Shown here: positions 17,558 to 26,397 of the stretch, piece by piece | How the letters are laid out: the number at the start of each line of letters is the position of its first letter | How positions within the stretch are numbered: the stretch's first letter is position 1 | Origin: Novosphingopyxis baekryungensis DSM 16222 | GTDB taxonomy: Bacteria > Pseudomonadota > Alphaproteobacteria > Sphingomonadales > Sphingomonadaceae | Assembly: GCF_000420305.1 (NCBI RefSeq) | Contig: NZ_ATUR01000003.1 | Span: forward strand, 496,001 to 560,000 | Reading direction: 5' to 3' | DNA: 64,000 nucleotides | Position numbers and translations under genes: made by a program | The notes under the pieces: generated by a model | The model's input: only the letters and a program-made list of their open reading frames with translations | What the model was told of the DNA's origin: nothing | Database searches by the model: none

Positions 17558-18658
17558 TTATTGCGCCTTTGCGGCCCGATTGATCAAGTCCGCAGCAATC
17601 CGCAGATCCTGCACGCTGCTATACCGCCCGAAACCGAGACGGATGGAGCTTCTGATCTGCGTATCGGCGAGACCGAGCGCTTCCAGCACGTGGCTGGGGC
17701 GGCCCGACCCGCTGGCGCAGGCCGATCCGGCGGAAAACAGCACGCCGCGCACGTCGGACATCAGCCTGCCGACGTCCAGCCCGTCCCGGCGAATGTTCAG
17801 ATTTCCGCGATAGCGCTGCCCGGTCGACCCGTTGACCGTCCAGTCGGCGAACAGCGCGGATGCCTCTTCCCACAGCCGGGCCACATGCTCGGCATCCTCT
17901 TTGCGGCGCACGCGCGCAATTGCGGCGGCGGCACCAAAGCCTGCGCACAAGGCCGGCGACAGCGTGCCCGATCGCAGCCCCTGCTCCTGCCCGCCGCCAT
18001 GCATCAGCGGTTCGATCTGCACGCGATCGCGCAGCCACAGCGCGCCGATGCCCTTGGGGCCGTGGATCTTGTGCGCGCTGATCGCGATCATGTCCGCCAT
18101 CACAGGCAGCGCGATGCGGCCATAGCCCTGCACGGCATCGCAGAAGAACAGCGCGCCCGCGCCATGGGCCATATCCGCCAGGGCATCGAGCGGCTGGATC
18201 ACGCCGATTTCATTGTTGACCGCCATGGCCGCCACGATGGCGGTATCGTGATCGATGGCCGCGCGCGCCGCCTCCAGATCGACCAGTCCGTCCGGCCCAA
18301 CCGGCAAAAGGACAAGCCTGTACCCTTCTCGTTCCAGCCAGAAAGCCGTGTCGCGGACGGCGGCATGCTCGGTGGCGATGGTCACGATGGTGCGGCGCTG
18401 GCCCGAACGCATGGCCCCGATCAGCCCCATATTGATCGCTTCGGTCGCCCCGCTGGTGAAGATGGTTTGCCCGCCGTCCGGCAGTAATCCGCTCACCTGA
18501 TCGCGCGCCACTTCCACCGCCGCTGCCGCCTGCCGCCCGCCGCCATGGCTGCTATGCGGGTTCCAGAAGCCCGCATCGATCCAGTGGCGCATGGCATCGG
18601 CGGCCTCCGGGGCCATCGGCGTGGTCGCCTGATAATCGAGATAGATCGGATCGCTCAT
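17558..18658 (-). CDS. cysteine desulfurase (NifS/IscS family), second copy
   Basis: A 366-residue PLP enzyme that converts cysteine to alanine and enzyme-bound persulfide. It begins IYLDYQATTPMAPEA, carries SGATEAIN near the cofactor site, the PLP lysine in ISAHKIHGPKG and the catalytic-loop Cys in SAGSACASGSGRPSH. The GSACASGSG loop indicates the group I, IscS/NifS-like form. Its start overlaps the stop of the upstream paralogue by ATGA, and the ferredoxin follows 5 bp later, so these form one operon. Probable role: sulfur donor for Fe-S assembly or tRNA thiolation. Confidence 0.95.
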   Translation of the reverse strand: MSDPIYLDYQATTPMAPEAADAMRHWIDAGFWNPHSSHGGGRQAAAAVEVARDQVSGLLPDGGQTIFTSGATEAINMGLIGAMRSGQRRTIVTIATEHAAVRDTAFWLEREGYRLVLLPVGPDGLVDLEAARAAIDHDTAIVAAMAVNNEIGVIQPLDALADMAHGAGALFFCDAVQGYGRIALPVMADMIAISAHKIHGPKGIGALWLRDRVQIEPLMHGGGQEQGLRSGTLSPALCAGFGAAAAIARVRRKEDAEHVARLWEEASALFADWTVNGSTGQRYRGNLNIRRDGLDVGRLMSDVRGVLFSAGSACASGSGRPSHVLEALGLADTQIRSSIRLGFGRYSSVQDLRIAADLINRAAKAQ

Positions 18659-19710
18659 GGGGTCATCTGCTTCCAGAGGGTCAGAAACCGATCGATATCG
18701 GTCTCGCTGGTTTGCGGGCCGAAGCTGACGCGCACCACCTCGCCCGCCGCCTCGGCGCTCCAGCCCATGGATGTCAGCACATGGCTCGGCTTGATCGTAC
18801 CGGAAGAGCAGGCGCTGCCAGCCGAAACGGCGATACCGGCCATGTCGAAGCGTACCAGCTGCGCCTGTGCGCTTTTGCCCGGCATGCGATAGCTGGCGAT
18901 CATGGGCAGCCGCGGCGTGCTGTGCGCCACCACCTCCCCGCCCGCCGCTACGATCTCGTCGTCCAGCATCGCGCGCAGTTTTGCGGCGCGCGCCAGCCAG
19001 CCGAAATCCTGTTCCAGCGCGACCGCCATGCCGATGGCACCCGGTACATTCTGCGTGCCCGCGCGATAGCCTTGCTCCTGCCCGCCGCTCGGCCGGAGCA
19101 GCGACAGATCGCGGAGCAAAAGCGCGCCGATGCCGGGCGGGCCACCGAACTTATGCGCGGAAATGGCGATCACATCGGCGGCTGTGGGAAGCGGCAGCTT
19201 GCCTGCGCTTTGCGAACAATCGGCAAACAGCTTGCCCTCGTTCAGCCGGACGATCTGCGCGATATCGTCCAGCGGCTGAATGACCCCGGTCTCATTATTC
19301 ACCTGCTGCACGGCAAACAGCCCGCCGGGGCTATGCGCCGCAAATTCGCTCAGATCCTCGAACGCGATCACGCCGTCTGGCTCGACCGGCAGACGAAAGG
19401 CATCCGGGGCCGCGCGCAGCACGGCGTCATGCTCGGTCGCGCCCACGGCATGCGCCGGGACGGACGCGCGCTGCAAGGCGATGGAGATGGATTCGCTGGC
19501 TCCGCTGGTGAGGATCAGCTCGCCGTCCCAGTCCAGCGCTTTTGCGATGCGCGCCCGCGCTTCTTCCAGCGCGCGCCCGGCGCTGCGCCCGGCAGCGTGC
19601 GGGGAGCTGGGGTTGGCCCAGCGTTCCATCGCGTCGTTCATCGCCTCACGCACCGCCGGAAGCACCGGCGTGGTGGCAGCATGATCGAGGTAGAGCGGGC
19701 AATTGGTCAT
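18655..19710 (-). CDS. cysteine desulfurase (NifS/IscS family), first copy
   Basis: A 351-residue fold-type I PLP enzyme, paralogous to its downstream neighbour but clearly diverged. Features are LYLDHAATTPVLPAV at the N-terminus, TSGASESI, the QQVNNETGVIQPL segment, the PLP lysine in ISAHKFGGPPG and the active Cys in SAGSACSSGTIKPSHVL. It is the first gene of a four-gene operon (desulfurase, desulfurase, ferredoxin, beta-lactamase) and diverges from an alpha/beta hydrolase across about 105 bp. The two copies may form a heterodimer or serve different acceptors. Confidence 0.95.
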   Translation of the reverse strand: MTNCPLYLDHAATTPVLPAVREAMNDAMERWANPSSPHAAGRSAGRALEEARARIAKALDWDGELILTSGASESISIALQRASVPAHAVGATEHDAVLRAAPDAFRLPVEPDGVIAFEDLSEFAAHSPGGLFAVQQVNNETGVIQPLDDIAQIVRLNEGKLFADCSQSAGKLPLPTAADVIAISAHKFGGPPGIGALLLRDLSLLRPSGGQEQGYRAGTQNVPGAIGMAVALEQDFGWLARAAKLRAMLDDEIVAAGGEVVAHSTPRLPMIASYRMPGKSAQAQLVRFDMAGIAVSAGSACSSGTIKPSHVLTSMGWSAEAAGEVVRVSFGPQTSETDIDRFLTLWKQMTP

Positions 19711-19725
19711 GAACGTCCATCTTTA

Positions 19726-19753
19726 TTGCAGTTTGCGTGGCAAATTCTATATA
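19726..19753 (+). promoter_or_regulatory. possible promoter in the desulfurase/hydrolase divergent region
   Basis: Plus-strand TTGCAG (19726-19731), a 16-nt spacer and TATATA (19748-19753), about 65 nt upstream of the hydrolase ATG. The AT-rich TATATAG is conspicuous in this GC-rich DNA. No clear IscR site was recognised. Confidence 0.45.
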
Positions 19754-19816
19754 GCGGATCAATTATCGCTCCGTCCGTCCGGACGAGACGCCCCCTCTTA
19801 GCGGACTATTCCTCCC

Positions 19817-20473
19817 ATGCCCGAAGTCATTATTCCCGGTCCCGAAGGACGGCTCGAAGGCCGTCTTGCACCAGCACCGCGTCCACGCGCGCCGGTTGCG
19901 ATGATCCTGCATTCCCACCCCAAGGCGGGCGGAACGATGAATGAGCGGATCACCCAGAACCTGTTCAAGACGTTCAAGGCGCGCGGGTTCCTCACGCTGC
20001 GTTTCAACTTTCGCGGCGTCGGCCGCAGCCAGGGCGAATTCGACAACGGCATTGGCGAGCTTAGCGACGCTGCCTCCGCGCTGGACTGGGTGCAAAGCTT
20101 TCATGAAGAAGCGCAGACCACCTGGATCGCAGGCCACAGCTTTGGCGCGTGGATCGGCATGCAACTGCTGATGCGCCGTCCGGAAATTCGCGGCTTCATC
20201 TCGATCAGCCCGCCGGCCAACATGTATGATTTCAGCTTCCTGGCCCCCTGCCCCAGTTCCGGCATCATCATCCAGGGCAAGGAAGACGATATCGTCACGC
20301 CCGTGGGCGTGCAGAAGCTGGTCGACAAGCTGCGCACGCAAAAACACATCACCATCCACCATGACGAAATTCCGCGCGCCAATTTCCTGTATGATGGAGA
20401 ACAGGACGCGCTGATGGCCTCGGTCGACAATTATCTCGACATGCGCCTGGACCCCAATTCACCGATCAAATGA
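19817..20473 (+). CDS. alpha/beta hydrolase (dienelactone-hydrolase-like fold)
   Basis: A 218-residue alpha/beta hydrolase without signal peptide. The strand order HSHPKAGGTMNERI, then LRFNFRGVGRSQGEFD and the nucleophile elbow AGHSFGAW is typical of the small conserved hydrolases annotated as alpha/beta hydrolase or YdiV/Frsa-like proteins in alphaproteobacteria. A late acidic segment (QGKEDDIVTP) probably holds the catalytic Asp. No His is obvious in the usual late position beyond HHDEIPRANF, so activity is uncertain. It diverges from the cysteine desulfurase operon; such proximity is frequent near Isc/Suf genes, but a shared role is only inference. Confidence 0.88.
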   Translation: MPEVIIPGPEGRLEGRLAPAPRPRAPVAMILHSHPKAGGTMNERITQNLFKTFKARGFLTLRFNFRGVGRSQGEFDNGIGELSDAASALDWVQSFHEEAQTTWIAGHSFGAWIGMQLLMRRPEIRGFISISPPANMYDFSFLAPCPSSGIIIQGKEDDIVTPVGVQKLVDKLRTQKHITIHHDEIPRANFLYDGEQDALMASVDNYLDMRLDPNSPIK

Positions 20474-20502
20474 GCCGGTGACACCGGCCATGGAATTGGC
20501 CT

Positions 20503-20709
20503 TCAGGACGCGTCGGCGGCGCGTCCTGCCAGCGTCTCGCCGCTTCTGGTCGGCACCGACCAGATCGCCAGATTGGCAAACATGACCAGCGCCGCGATCA
20601 CCATGAGCAGCACCTTTTTGCGCTCTCCACCACGGCGGTGCAGCGCATAGGCACCGGCCAGCAGCGCGATGCCGGCGATCATCAGGACGGACAGGATTGC
20701 ATTGGCCAT
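20503..20709 (-). CDS. small membrane protein of unknown function
   Basis: A 68-residue protein with two hydrophobic helices (about residues 3-22 and 33-52) separated by a basic loop (RRGGERKK), ending in a polar tail. No family recognised. It lies convergent to the hydrolase and divergent from rpiB. Its coding potential rests on the clean two-helix layout and the absence of any competing gene. Confidence 0.6.
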   Translation of the reverse strand: MANAILSVLMIAGIALLAGAYALHRRGGERKKVLLMVIAALVMFANLAIWSVPTRSGETLAGRAADAS

Positions 20710-20850
20710 GCAGCATGACCTAGCCGATTGCGTGCCGCATCGCCATATGCTGCGGGCAATAGGATAAGGGCCATATAGCGGTTGGCGTGCTGGCGCGGCG
20801 TCGCTAGATGGTGCGCCAACGGACTCGCCCGATCAGCACGAGGAGCATTT

Positions 20851-21303
20851 ATGCGTGTCGCCATCGCTTCCGACCATGCCGCCATCGAGATGAAAGCCGC
20901 GCTCGCCGACATGATGCGCGAAGCCGGCCATGATGTGGTCGACCTTGGCCCTGCCGACAGCAGCAGCGTGGATTATCCGCTCTATGGCTACAAGCTGGCC
21001 GAGGCCGTGGCATCCGGCGCGGCGGAACGCGGCGTGGCATTGTGCGGATCTGGCATCGGCATTTCCATCGCGGTCAATCGCAACCCCGATTGCCGCAGCG
21101 CGCTCGTGTCCGAGCCGCTGTCCGCCGAGCTCGCGCGTTCGCACAACAACGCCAATATCATCGCCATGGGCGCACGGCTCATCGGCATCGAACAGGCCAA
21201 GGCCTGCCTGAACGCTTTCCTCACCACCGATTTTCTGGGCGACCGTCATCAACGCAGGGTCGACCAGCTCAGCAACCCACCTGCCCAGGAGAATGCCCGA
21301 TGA
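20851..21303 (+). CDS. rpiB: ribose 5-phosphate isomerase B
   Basis: A 150-residue RpiB/LacAB isomerase that interconverts ribose 5-phosphate and ribulose 5-phosphate. It begins [11 protein letters not shown] with the phosphate-binding DHAA motif, has the catalytic Cys in [12 protein letters not shown], and [16 protein letters not shown] in the C-terminal half. The start is ATG 20851 with GAGGAG 8 nt upstream; an in-frame upstream ATG at 20782 has no ribosome site. Its stop overlaps the glyA start (ATGA), so the two are translationally coupled, a pairing common in alphaproteobacteria. Confidence 0.97.
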   Translation: MRVAIASDHAAIEMKAALADMMREAGHDVVDLGPADSSSVDYPLYGYKLAEAVASGAAERGVALCGSGIGISIAVNRNPDCRSALVSEPLSAELARSHNNANIIAMGARLIGIEQAKACLNAFLTTDFLGDRHQRRVDQLSNPPAQENAR

Positions 21304-22607
21304 GCACCGTTATCGACCGCAAGATTCGCCCCGATGGCTTCTTCGATTCCGCGCTAGTGAAATCCGACCATGCCGTGGCGGAGGCGATTTCCGCCGAATT
21401 GCGGCGCGAGCGCAGGCAGATCGAGCTGATCGCATCGGAAAACATCGTCAGCCAGGCCGTGCTGGAAGCCCAGGGCTCCGTGTTCACCAACAAATATGCC
21501 GAGGGTTATCCGGGCAAGCGCTATTATCAGGGATGCGCGCCATCGGACACGGTGGAGAAACTGGCGATCGATCGCGCGAAAATGCTGTTCGATTGCGCTT
21601 ATGCCAATGTCCAGCCGCATTCGGGCGCGCAGGCCAATGGCGCAGTGCTGCTGGCCCTGATCAAGCCGGGTGACACCATATTGGGCATGAGCCTCGATGC
21701 CGGCGGCCATCTTACCCACGGCGCGGCGCCGTCCATGTCGGGCAAATGGTTCAACGCCGTGCAATATGGCGTGCGCGAAGACACGCATCTCATCGATTAT
21801 GACGAAGTCGAGCGGCTGGCACTGGAACACAAGCCGCAGCTCATCATCGCTGGCGGCTCTGCCTATCCCCGGCATATCGATTTCCCGCGCTTCCGCGAGA
21901 TTGCCGACAAGGTAGGCGCCTATCTGCAGGTCGATATGGCCCATTTCGCCGGACTGGTGGCCGCGGACATGCATCCCAGCCCGCTGCCGCACGCCCATGT
22001 CGTCACCACCACCACGCACAAGACGCTGCGCGGGCCGCGCGGTGGCATGATCCTCTCGAACGACGAGGCGCTGGGCAAGAAATTCAACAGCGCCGTTTTC
22101 CCGGGTCTGCAGGGCGGACCGCTCATGCATGTCATCGCCGCCAAGGCGGTGGCCTTCGGAGAGGCGCTGCGCCCTGAATTCCGCAGCTATTCGGCGGCGG
22201 TGATCGAAAACGCGCAGGCGCTGGCACAGCGGCTGAAGGATCGCGGGGCGGATCTGGTCGCGGGCGGCACGGACACGCATGTCGCGCTCGTCGATCTGCG
22301 CCCGCTCGGCGTGACCGGGCGGGATGCGGACGAGGCGCTGGAGCGCGCTTCGATCACCTGCAACAAGAACGGCATCCCCTTCGATCCGCTGCCGCCGACC
22401 AAGACCAGCGGCATCCGCGTCGGCTCACCCGCCGGCACCACGCGCGGCTTCGGCATCGCGGAGTTTCAGGAAATCGGCGACATGGTGGCCGATGTGCTGG
22501 AAGGCCTGCGCGACAAGGGCGAAGAGGGCGATCCGAAGGTGGAAGCCGATGTAAAGAAGCGCGTCGAGGCGCTGTGCGATCGCTTCCCGATTTACGAAGG
22601 CCAGTAA
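21300..22607 (+). CDS. glyA: serine hydroxymethyltransferase
   Basis: A 435-residue PLP enzyme that converts serine and tetrahydrofolate to glycine and methylene-tetrahydrofolate. It shows [45 protein letters not shown] and the PLP-lysine motif [14 protein letters not shown]. Length is normal for the family. It starts inside the rpiB stop (ATGA) and is followed 20 bp later by nrdR. The rpiB-glyA-nrdR order links pentose and one-carbon supply with control of ribonucleotide reductase. Confidence 0.98.
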   Translation: MSTVIDRKIRPDGFFDSALVKSDHAVAEAISAELRRERRQIELIASENIVSQAVLEAQGSVFTNKYAEGYPGKRYYQGCAPSDTVEKLAIDRAKMLFDCAYANVQPHSGAQANGAVLLALIKPGDTILGMSLDAGGHLTHGAAPSMSGKWFNAVQYGVREDTHLIDYDEVERLALEHKPQLIIAGGSAYPRHIDFPRFREIADKVGAYLQVDMAHFAGLVAADMHPSPLPHAHVVTTTTHKTLRGPRGGMILSNDEALGKKFNSAVFPGLQGGPLMHVIAAKAVAFGEALRPEFRSYSAAVIENAQALAQRLKDRGADLVAGGTDTHVALVDLRPLGVTGRDADEALERASITCNKNGIPFDPLPPTKTSGIRVGSPAGTTRGFGIAEFQEIGDMVADVLEGLRDKGEEGDPKVEADVKKRVEALCDRFPIYEGQ

Positions 22608-22627
22608 GGCCGATCTGAAAGACCGCC

Positions 22628-23089
22628 ATGCGCTGTCCCTATTGCGCCCATGACAACAGCCAGGTGAAGGATAGCCGCCCCAGTGAAGACGGGGCGGCCA
22701 TCCGGCGGCGGCGGCAGTGCGAAAGCTGCGCTGCGCGTTTCACGACCTTTGAGCGTATTCAGCTGCGCGATGTCACCGTGGTCAAAAGCGAGAACCGCCG
22801 CGAAAGCTTTGATCGCTCCAAGCTGGAAAAATCGATCGCGCTCGCCTGCCGCAAACGCACGGTGCCGCAGGAGCGGATCGATCAGCTGGTGTCCGGCATC
22901 CAGCGGCAGCTGGAAACCAGCGGCGACAGCGAAGTGCCCGCCGGGCGCATCGGCCAGATGGTGATGGAAGGGCTGCAACAGCTCGACAGCGTGGCCTATA
23001 TCCGCTTCGCTTCGGTCTACAAGGACTTCACCGAGGCGCGTGATTTCGAGGAATTTGCAGGCACGGTGAAAGATATCGGCCAAGGCTGA
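22628..23089 (+). CDS. nrdR: transcriptional repressor NrdR
   Basis: A 153-residue repressor of ribonucleotide reductase genes. The N-terminal zinc ribbon has [18 protein letters not shown] and [18 protein letters not shown] (four Cys). An ATP-cone domain follows ([16 protein letters not shown] to [11 protein letters not shown]), which senses ATP and dATP. Length is typical. It is the third gene after rpiB and glyA, a conserved placement in alphaproteobacteria. No NrdR box was identified here; targets should lie elsewhere. Confidence 0.98.
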   Translation: MRCPYCAHDNSQVKDSRPSEDGAAIRRRRQCESCAARFTTFERIQLRDVTVVKSENRRESFDRSKLEKSIALACRKRTVPQERIDQLVSGIQRQLETSGDSEVPAGRIGQMVMEGLQQLDSVAYIRFASVYKDFTEARDFEEFAGTVKDIGQG

Positions 23090-23209
23090 TCGTGATGCCG
23101 CCGGATTCTTTCGGCCATGCGAGACCTTCCGAACTGTAACCTTCCAAATTTCGGCCCTCCAAAATCTGGCCTTCCGATGTTTAGCCAGCGCGCTTATATC
23201 GGACGTCCG

Positions 23210-23842
23210 ATGGCCAAGCGTCTTTCCATTGTATGCGGTCTTTTGCTCGTCGCGCTTTTTGCCGGACTGCTCGGCGCCAAGCTGCTTGGCGGCCCTTTCA
23301 CCTCCGGCCGGGCGTCGGACGATCGGGTCCAGACCGAGCGTTATGCGCTGGGCCGGGATATCTACCATCAGGATGATTACGCGGTCGATACGCGCTATGC
23401 ACCCTATACCCCCGGTGAAAAGCGCATCGCGAAACCCACCGTGGCCGGGGCGCGAGCGATCGAGCCCTATGAAGCTGCCCGGCCGGCGCACCGGATCGAA
23501 TTTTCGATGGACGACGGCAATTTCATGGAGGCACAGGACCTGCCCCGCAGCGACTATGGCATGATCGATCCGCCCGCCCCCGCCAGAACGGACCGCGCGC
23601 GGCCATCGACCCAAGCGGACACGGATGGCCCGGAAAATCTGCTGCCGCGCGGTTACACCCGAACCGAAACGCCATCCACCCGCATCGCGCCGGCACCGGA
23701 GCGGTCTGTCCGGAAAGCCGATCCGGTGGCCGATACCGAGCAGCGGATCATGGATATCGCAACCGGACGGTCCGGGAATACCGCCCCCGGCAACGGGCGC
23801 CCGGACGATTCGCCGGACCCTGCCAGCATCGGCGAACAATAG
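23210..23842 (+). CDS. hypothetical membrane-anchored protein
   Basis: About 210 residues with one N-terminal hydrophobic helix (VCGLLLVALFAGLLGAKLL, residues 8-26) and a long polar, Pro- and Asp-rich region likely exposed in the periplasm and largely disordered. No domain recognised. The start is uncertain: ATG 23210 places the helix at the N-terminus, while in-frame ATGs at 23177 and 23117 would add residues; none has a good ribosome site. It lies between nrdR and the OsmC gene. Confidence 0.65.
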   Translation: MAKRLSIVCGLLLVALFAGLLGAKLLGGPFTSGRASDDRVQTERYALGRDIYHQDDYAVDTRYAPYTPGEKRIAKPTVAGARAIEPYEAARPAHRIEFSMDDGNFMEAQDLPRSDYGMIDPPAPARTDRARPSTQADTDGPENLLPRGYTRTETPSTRIAPAPERSVRKADPVADTEQRIMDIATGRSGNTAPGNGRPDDSPDPASIGEQ

Positions 23843-24076
23843 CCCCAGCGCGCCCCGCCGGCCCGCAAACGGAACCTCAAGAACATCAGCGACGTTATCT
23901 TTGGCGAACCCGCTTTATGGATGGACGAATGATGACCCTGGGTCGGCTGACGATGCGCTTTCTGACATTGACCGCCGCACCATCGGCCCTCGCCGCCATC
24001 ATCGCGATGTTCAGCTGCAGCTGATCTGGGCCGATAAAGCGATCACACATCACTTAAATCGAAGGAATATGAAATC

Positions 24077-24523
24077 ATGGCGATGACCAATTGGGGCTCT
24101 GCCCGCTACGAAGGCCTTGGCAAATCCGGCAAGGGCCATGTGTCCACCCAATCGGGCGCGCTCGAAAACCAGCCTTATGGCTTCAACACGCGCTTCGAAG
24201 ATGCGCCCGGCACCAATCCGGAAGAGCTGATTGGCGGTGCCCATGCCAGCTGCTTCACCATGGCATTGTCCTTCGCGCTGGCCGATGCCGGTTTCAAGGA
24301 CGGCGTTCTGGATACCAAGGCCGTGGTCACGCTGGAAAAAGACGGAGACAGCTTCAAGGTCTCCAAAAGCGAGCTTACGCTGACCGCCCAGATCGCCGAT
24401 ATTCCGGAAGACAAGTTCGCCGAGATCGCCAATGGCGCGAAGAAGAATTGCCCGATCTCCAAGCTGCTCAATTGCGACATCACGCTGGAGCACACGCTGA
24501 ACAGCGAATTTTCCGTCGGCTGA
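24077..24523 (+). CDS. osmC: OsmC/Ohr family peroxiredoxin-like protein
   Basis: A 148-residue OsmC-family protein that reduces organic peroxides with a Cys pair. The two redox cysteines are in GGAHASCFTMALS and KKNCPISKLLNCDI, in OsmC rather than Ohr context (MTNWGSARYEGLGKSGKGHV start). Ribosome site GAAGGA lies 10 nt before ATG 24077. A strong terminator (24550-24580) closes the gene, so it is probably a single-gene unit. Confidence 0.95.
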   Translation: MAMTNWGSARYEGLGKSGKGHVSTQSGALENQPYGFNTRFEDAPGTNPEELIGGAHASCFTMALSFALADAGFKDGVLDTKAVVTLEKDGDSFKVSKSELTLTAQIADIPEDKFAEIANGAKKNCPISKLLNCDITLEHTLNSEFSVG

Positions 24524-24549
24524 CCGAGCAATCCCGAAAGACTGATCGG

Positions 24550-24580
24550 GGGCCGTGCCATTGGGCGCGGCCCTTTTTTT
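24550..24580 (+). terminator. intrinsic terminator of the OsmC gene
   Basis: GGGCCGTGCC pairs with GGCGCGGCCC (one G-U pair) around a 4-nt loop and is followed directly by seven T, 26 nt after the stop. Confidence 0.93.
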
Positions 24581-24634
24581 ATGGGTGATCGCATTCCCAC
24601 GATCCGCCCGATCAAATCGGCGATGGCCCAAAAG

Positions 24635-24671
24635 GAAAACGGCCCCTGAGGCATGCCCAGAGACCGTTTTC
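24635..24671 (-). terminator. terminator of the small acidic gene pair
   Basis: GAAAACGG and CCGTTTTC form an 8-bp outer stem around an inner, mostly paired GGCATGCC region. On the minus strand the hairpin ends in TTTTCCTTTT. It lies about 165 nt downstream of the stop at 24837; the stretch between shows nothing else recognisable. Confidence 0.65.
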
Positions 24672-24836
24672 TCATCACTCCGGCTGGAGCTGGGAGAGGA
24701 GGAGGAGGAAAGCCACCCGCCGGAGGAAGGGCCGGTTGTTACCGGCGATGCAGCCTACATATGCCGCGCTGCGGCAAAGACAATTGCAGCTTGCTTGCCT
24801 CCAATTGCGGAAACCGCAACCCTGCTCTCCTCTCTC

Positions 24837-25031
24837 TTATTTCCGGTGCGGGCTGCCATAATCCGGCTTGCCGCCATCATCGTCCGGATAGGCGTCCGGC
24901 GTCGTGGTCGACTGCGTATCGGCCGCGCCGTCCGGGCCTTGCGGCTTGTTCGGGGTAACGGGCTCTGCTGGCCCTTCCGGCGCGTCAGGCTTTTCGCCCT
25001 GCGCATGATTTCCATATCCGCTGCCGCTCAT
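24837..25031 (-). CDS. small hydrophilic protein of unknown function
   Basis: A 64-residue, Pro-, Asp- and Gly-rich, probably disordered protein (starts MSGSGYGNHAQGEKPDAPEG) with no hydrophobic segment and no family recognised. Reality is supported by the 4-nt ATGA overlap with the upstream gene and the ribosome site AAGGAG 8 nt before the start. Hydrophilic Gly- and Asp-rich proteins of this kind are sometimes stress-induced; that is only a suggestion. Confidence 0.7.
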   Translation of the reverse strand: MSGSGYGNHAQGEKPDAPEGPAEPVTPNKPQGPDGAADTQSTTTPDAYPDDDGGKPDYGSPHRK

Positions 25032-25294
25032 CGTGCATTCTCCTTATTTTCGGACGAGTCCTCGTCCATCATGTCGACGATGTCCTGGTCCGGCATGGTG
25101 CCGACCGGGTGCAGTTCCTCTTCCACCGCTTCGCCTTCGGTGATCGACTGGCCACGATCGGGCGTCAGATCATCGACGATGGCGCCGTCCTTGTGATTGC
25201 GACCTTCCGTTTCCAGAATTTCGGCACGCTGCGAGGGATCATAGCCCTCCAGCTCTTCGGTTTCGTTCGCATTTTCATCGGGATGCCTAGGCAT
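25028..25294 (-). CDS. small acidic protein of unknown function
   Basis: An 88-residue, strongly acidic protein (MPRHPDENANETEELEGYDP at the start, MMDEDSSENKENAR at the end) without membrane segments. The ATG at 25294 has AAAGGAA at good spacing; an ATG 6 nt further upstream is possible. Its stop overlaps the start of the next small gene (ATGA), so the two are co-translated. No family recognised. Confidence 0.72.
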   Translation of the reverse strand: MPRHPDENANETEELEGYDPSQRAEILETEGRNHKDGAIVDDLTPDRGQSITEGEAVEEELHPVGTMPDQDIVDMMDEDSSENKENAR

Positions 25295-25367
25295 GATCAT
25301 TTCCTTTCATTCCCGTGGACAACGGCGGGGTGCGCCTTGGCGTTCCCTCACCATCCCCGCAAACCGG

Positions 25368-26165
25368 TCAGCTGGGATCGATGCTGTTGTGCGGCAGCCC
25401 TGCATCGACGATGCCGCCGTCCACCGTAACGGTTGAACCGATGACATAATCGCCCGCGCGGCTTGCCAAATAGATGGCCGCGCCAGCCATATCCTCCGGC
25501 TCGCCGATCCGACGGGCCGGAATGCCCTTGGCCACGGCGTCGCCAAAGTCGCGCGCCGCCTTGTTCATGTCCGACTGATAGGCCCCCGGCGCAATCGCGG
25601 TTACGACGATACCGTCTTCGATCAAACGCGCGGCCATGCGCTTGGTCAGGTGCAGGATCGCGGCCTTGGACGCCTGATAGCTATAGGTTTCCCAAGGATT
25701 GAGCTTGCGCCCGTCGATCGAACCGATGTTGATGACCTTGGCCGGCGAATCCATCGATCCGGCGGCTTTGAGCAACCCATGCAGCGCCTGCGTGAGGAAG
25801 AACGGTCCCTTCACATTGACGTCCATCACCTTGTCCCAGCCTTGTTCCGGGAAATTCTCGAACTCCGCGCCCCAGGCGGCACCGGCATTGTTCACCAGGA
25901 TATCGAGTTTTTCTTCCTTCGCGCCGATAGCCTCGGCCAGTGCGCGGCAGCCCTCGACCGTGCCGACATCGCCGGGAATGGCGATCACCTTGTCGCCAAG
26001 CTCGGCCACCGTGGCCTCCAGCTGCTCGACCTTGCGCGCGCTGATATAAACCCGCGCGCAGCCCGCGCCGAGAAAGCCCTCGACGATCATCCGGCCGATG
26101 CCACGCGAGCCGCCGGTCACCAGCGCTACCTTGCCGTCGAGCGAGAATAATTTGGGGATGTCCAT
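25368..26165 (-). CDS. short-chain dehydrogenase/reductase
   Basis: A 265-residue classical SDR. It has the cofactor motif TGGSRGIGRM (near residue 18), NNAGAAWGAEF, the catalytic Ser in NIGSIDG, YSYQASKAA (Tyr and Lys) and the C-terminal IGSTVTVDGGI. The Arg after strand 2 (ISARKVEQ) favours NADP(H). The family reduces or oxidises hydroxyl and keto groups; the substrate may be an acyl-CoA intermediate given the following acyl-CoA dehydrogenase genes, but they are separated by 230 bp and the link is inference. Confidence 0.94.
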   Translation of the reverse strand: MDIPKLFSLDGKVALVTGGSRGIGRMIVEGFLGAGCARVYISARKVEQLEATVAELGDKVIAIPGDVGTVEGCRALAEAIGAKEEKLDILVNNAGAAWGAEFENFPEQGWDKVMDVNVKGPFFLTQALHGLLKAAGSMDSPAKVINIGSIDGRKLNPWETYSYQASKAAILHLTKRMAARLIEDGIVVTAIAPGAYQSDMNKAARDFGDAVAKGIPARRIGEPEDMAGAAIYLASRAGDYVIGSTVTVDGGIVDAGLPHNSIDPS

Positions 26166-26397
26166 GGGTCTTCTCCTGAGATTTCTGGTTATCGATGTAG
26201 TCGATCAATATGGCGTGATTGTCCGGAAGTTCGCAAAAGACGCGATACGCTCCCAGTCAAACGGGCCACGCTCATCGCCCGCAGCAGCATCATAGCGATT
26301 GCGCGCAATGAGCCAGGCCGTGAAACATGGTGCACCGTAGCGCCCCCAGCGGGCTTTAGGACAGGCCCGGCGGACAAAGCGTGATGCCGCCTCGCGG

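Noticed and set aside
23917-24024. 35-codon frame with a hydrophobic end before the OsmC gene
   Set aside because: No ribosome site, no recognised family; too short to support as a gene without comparison.
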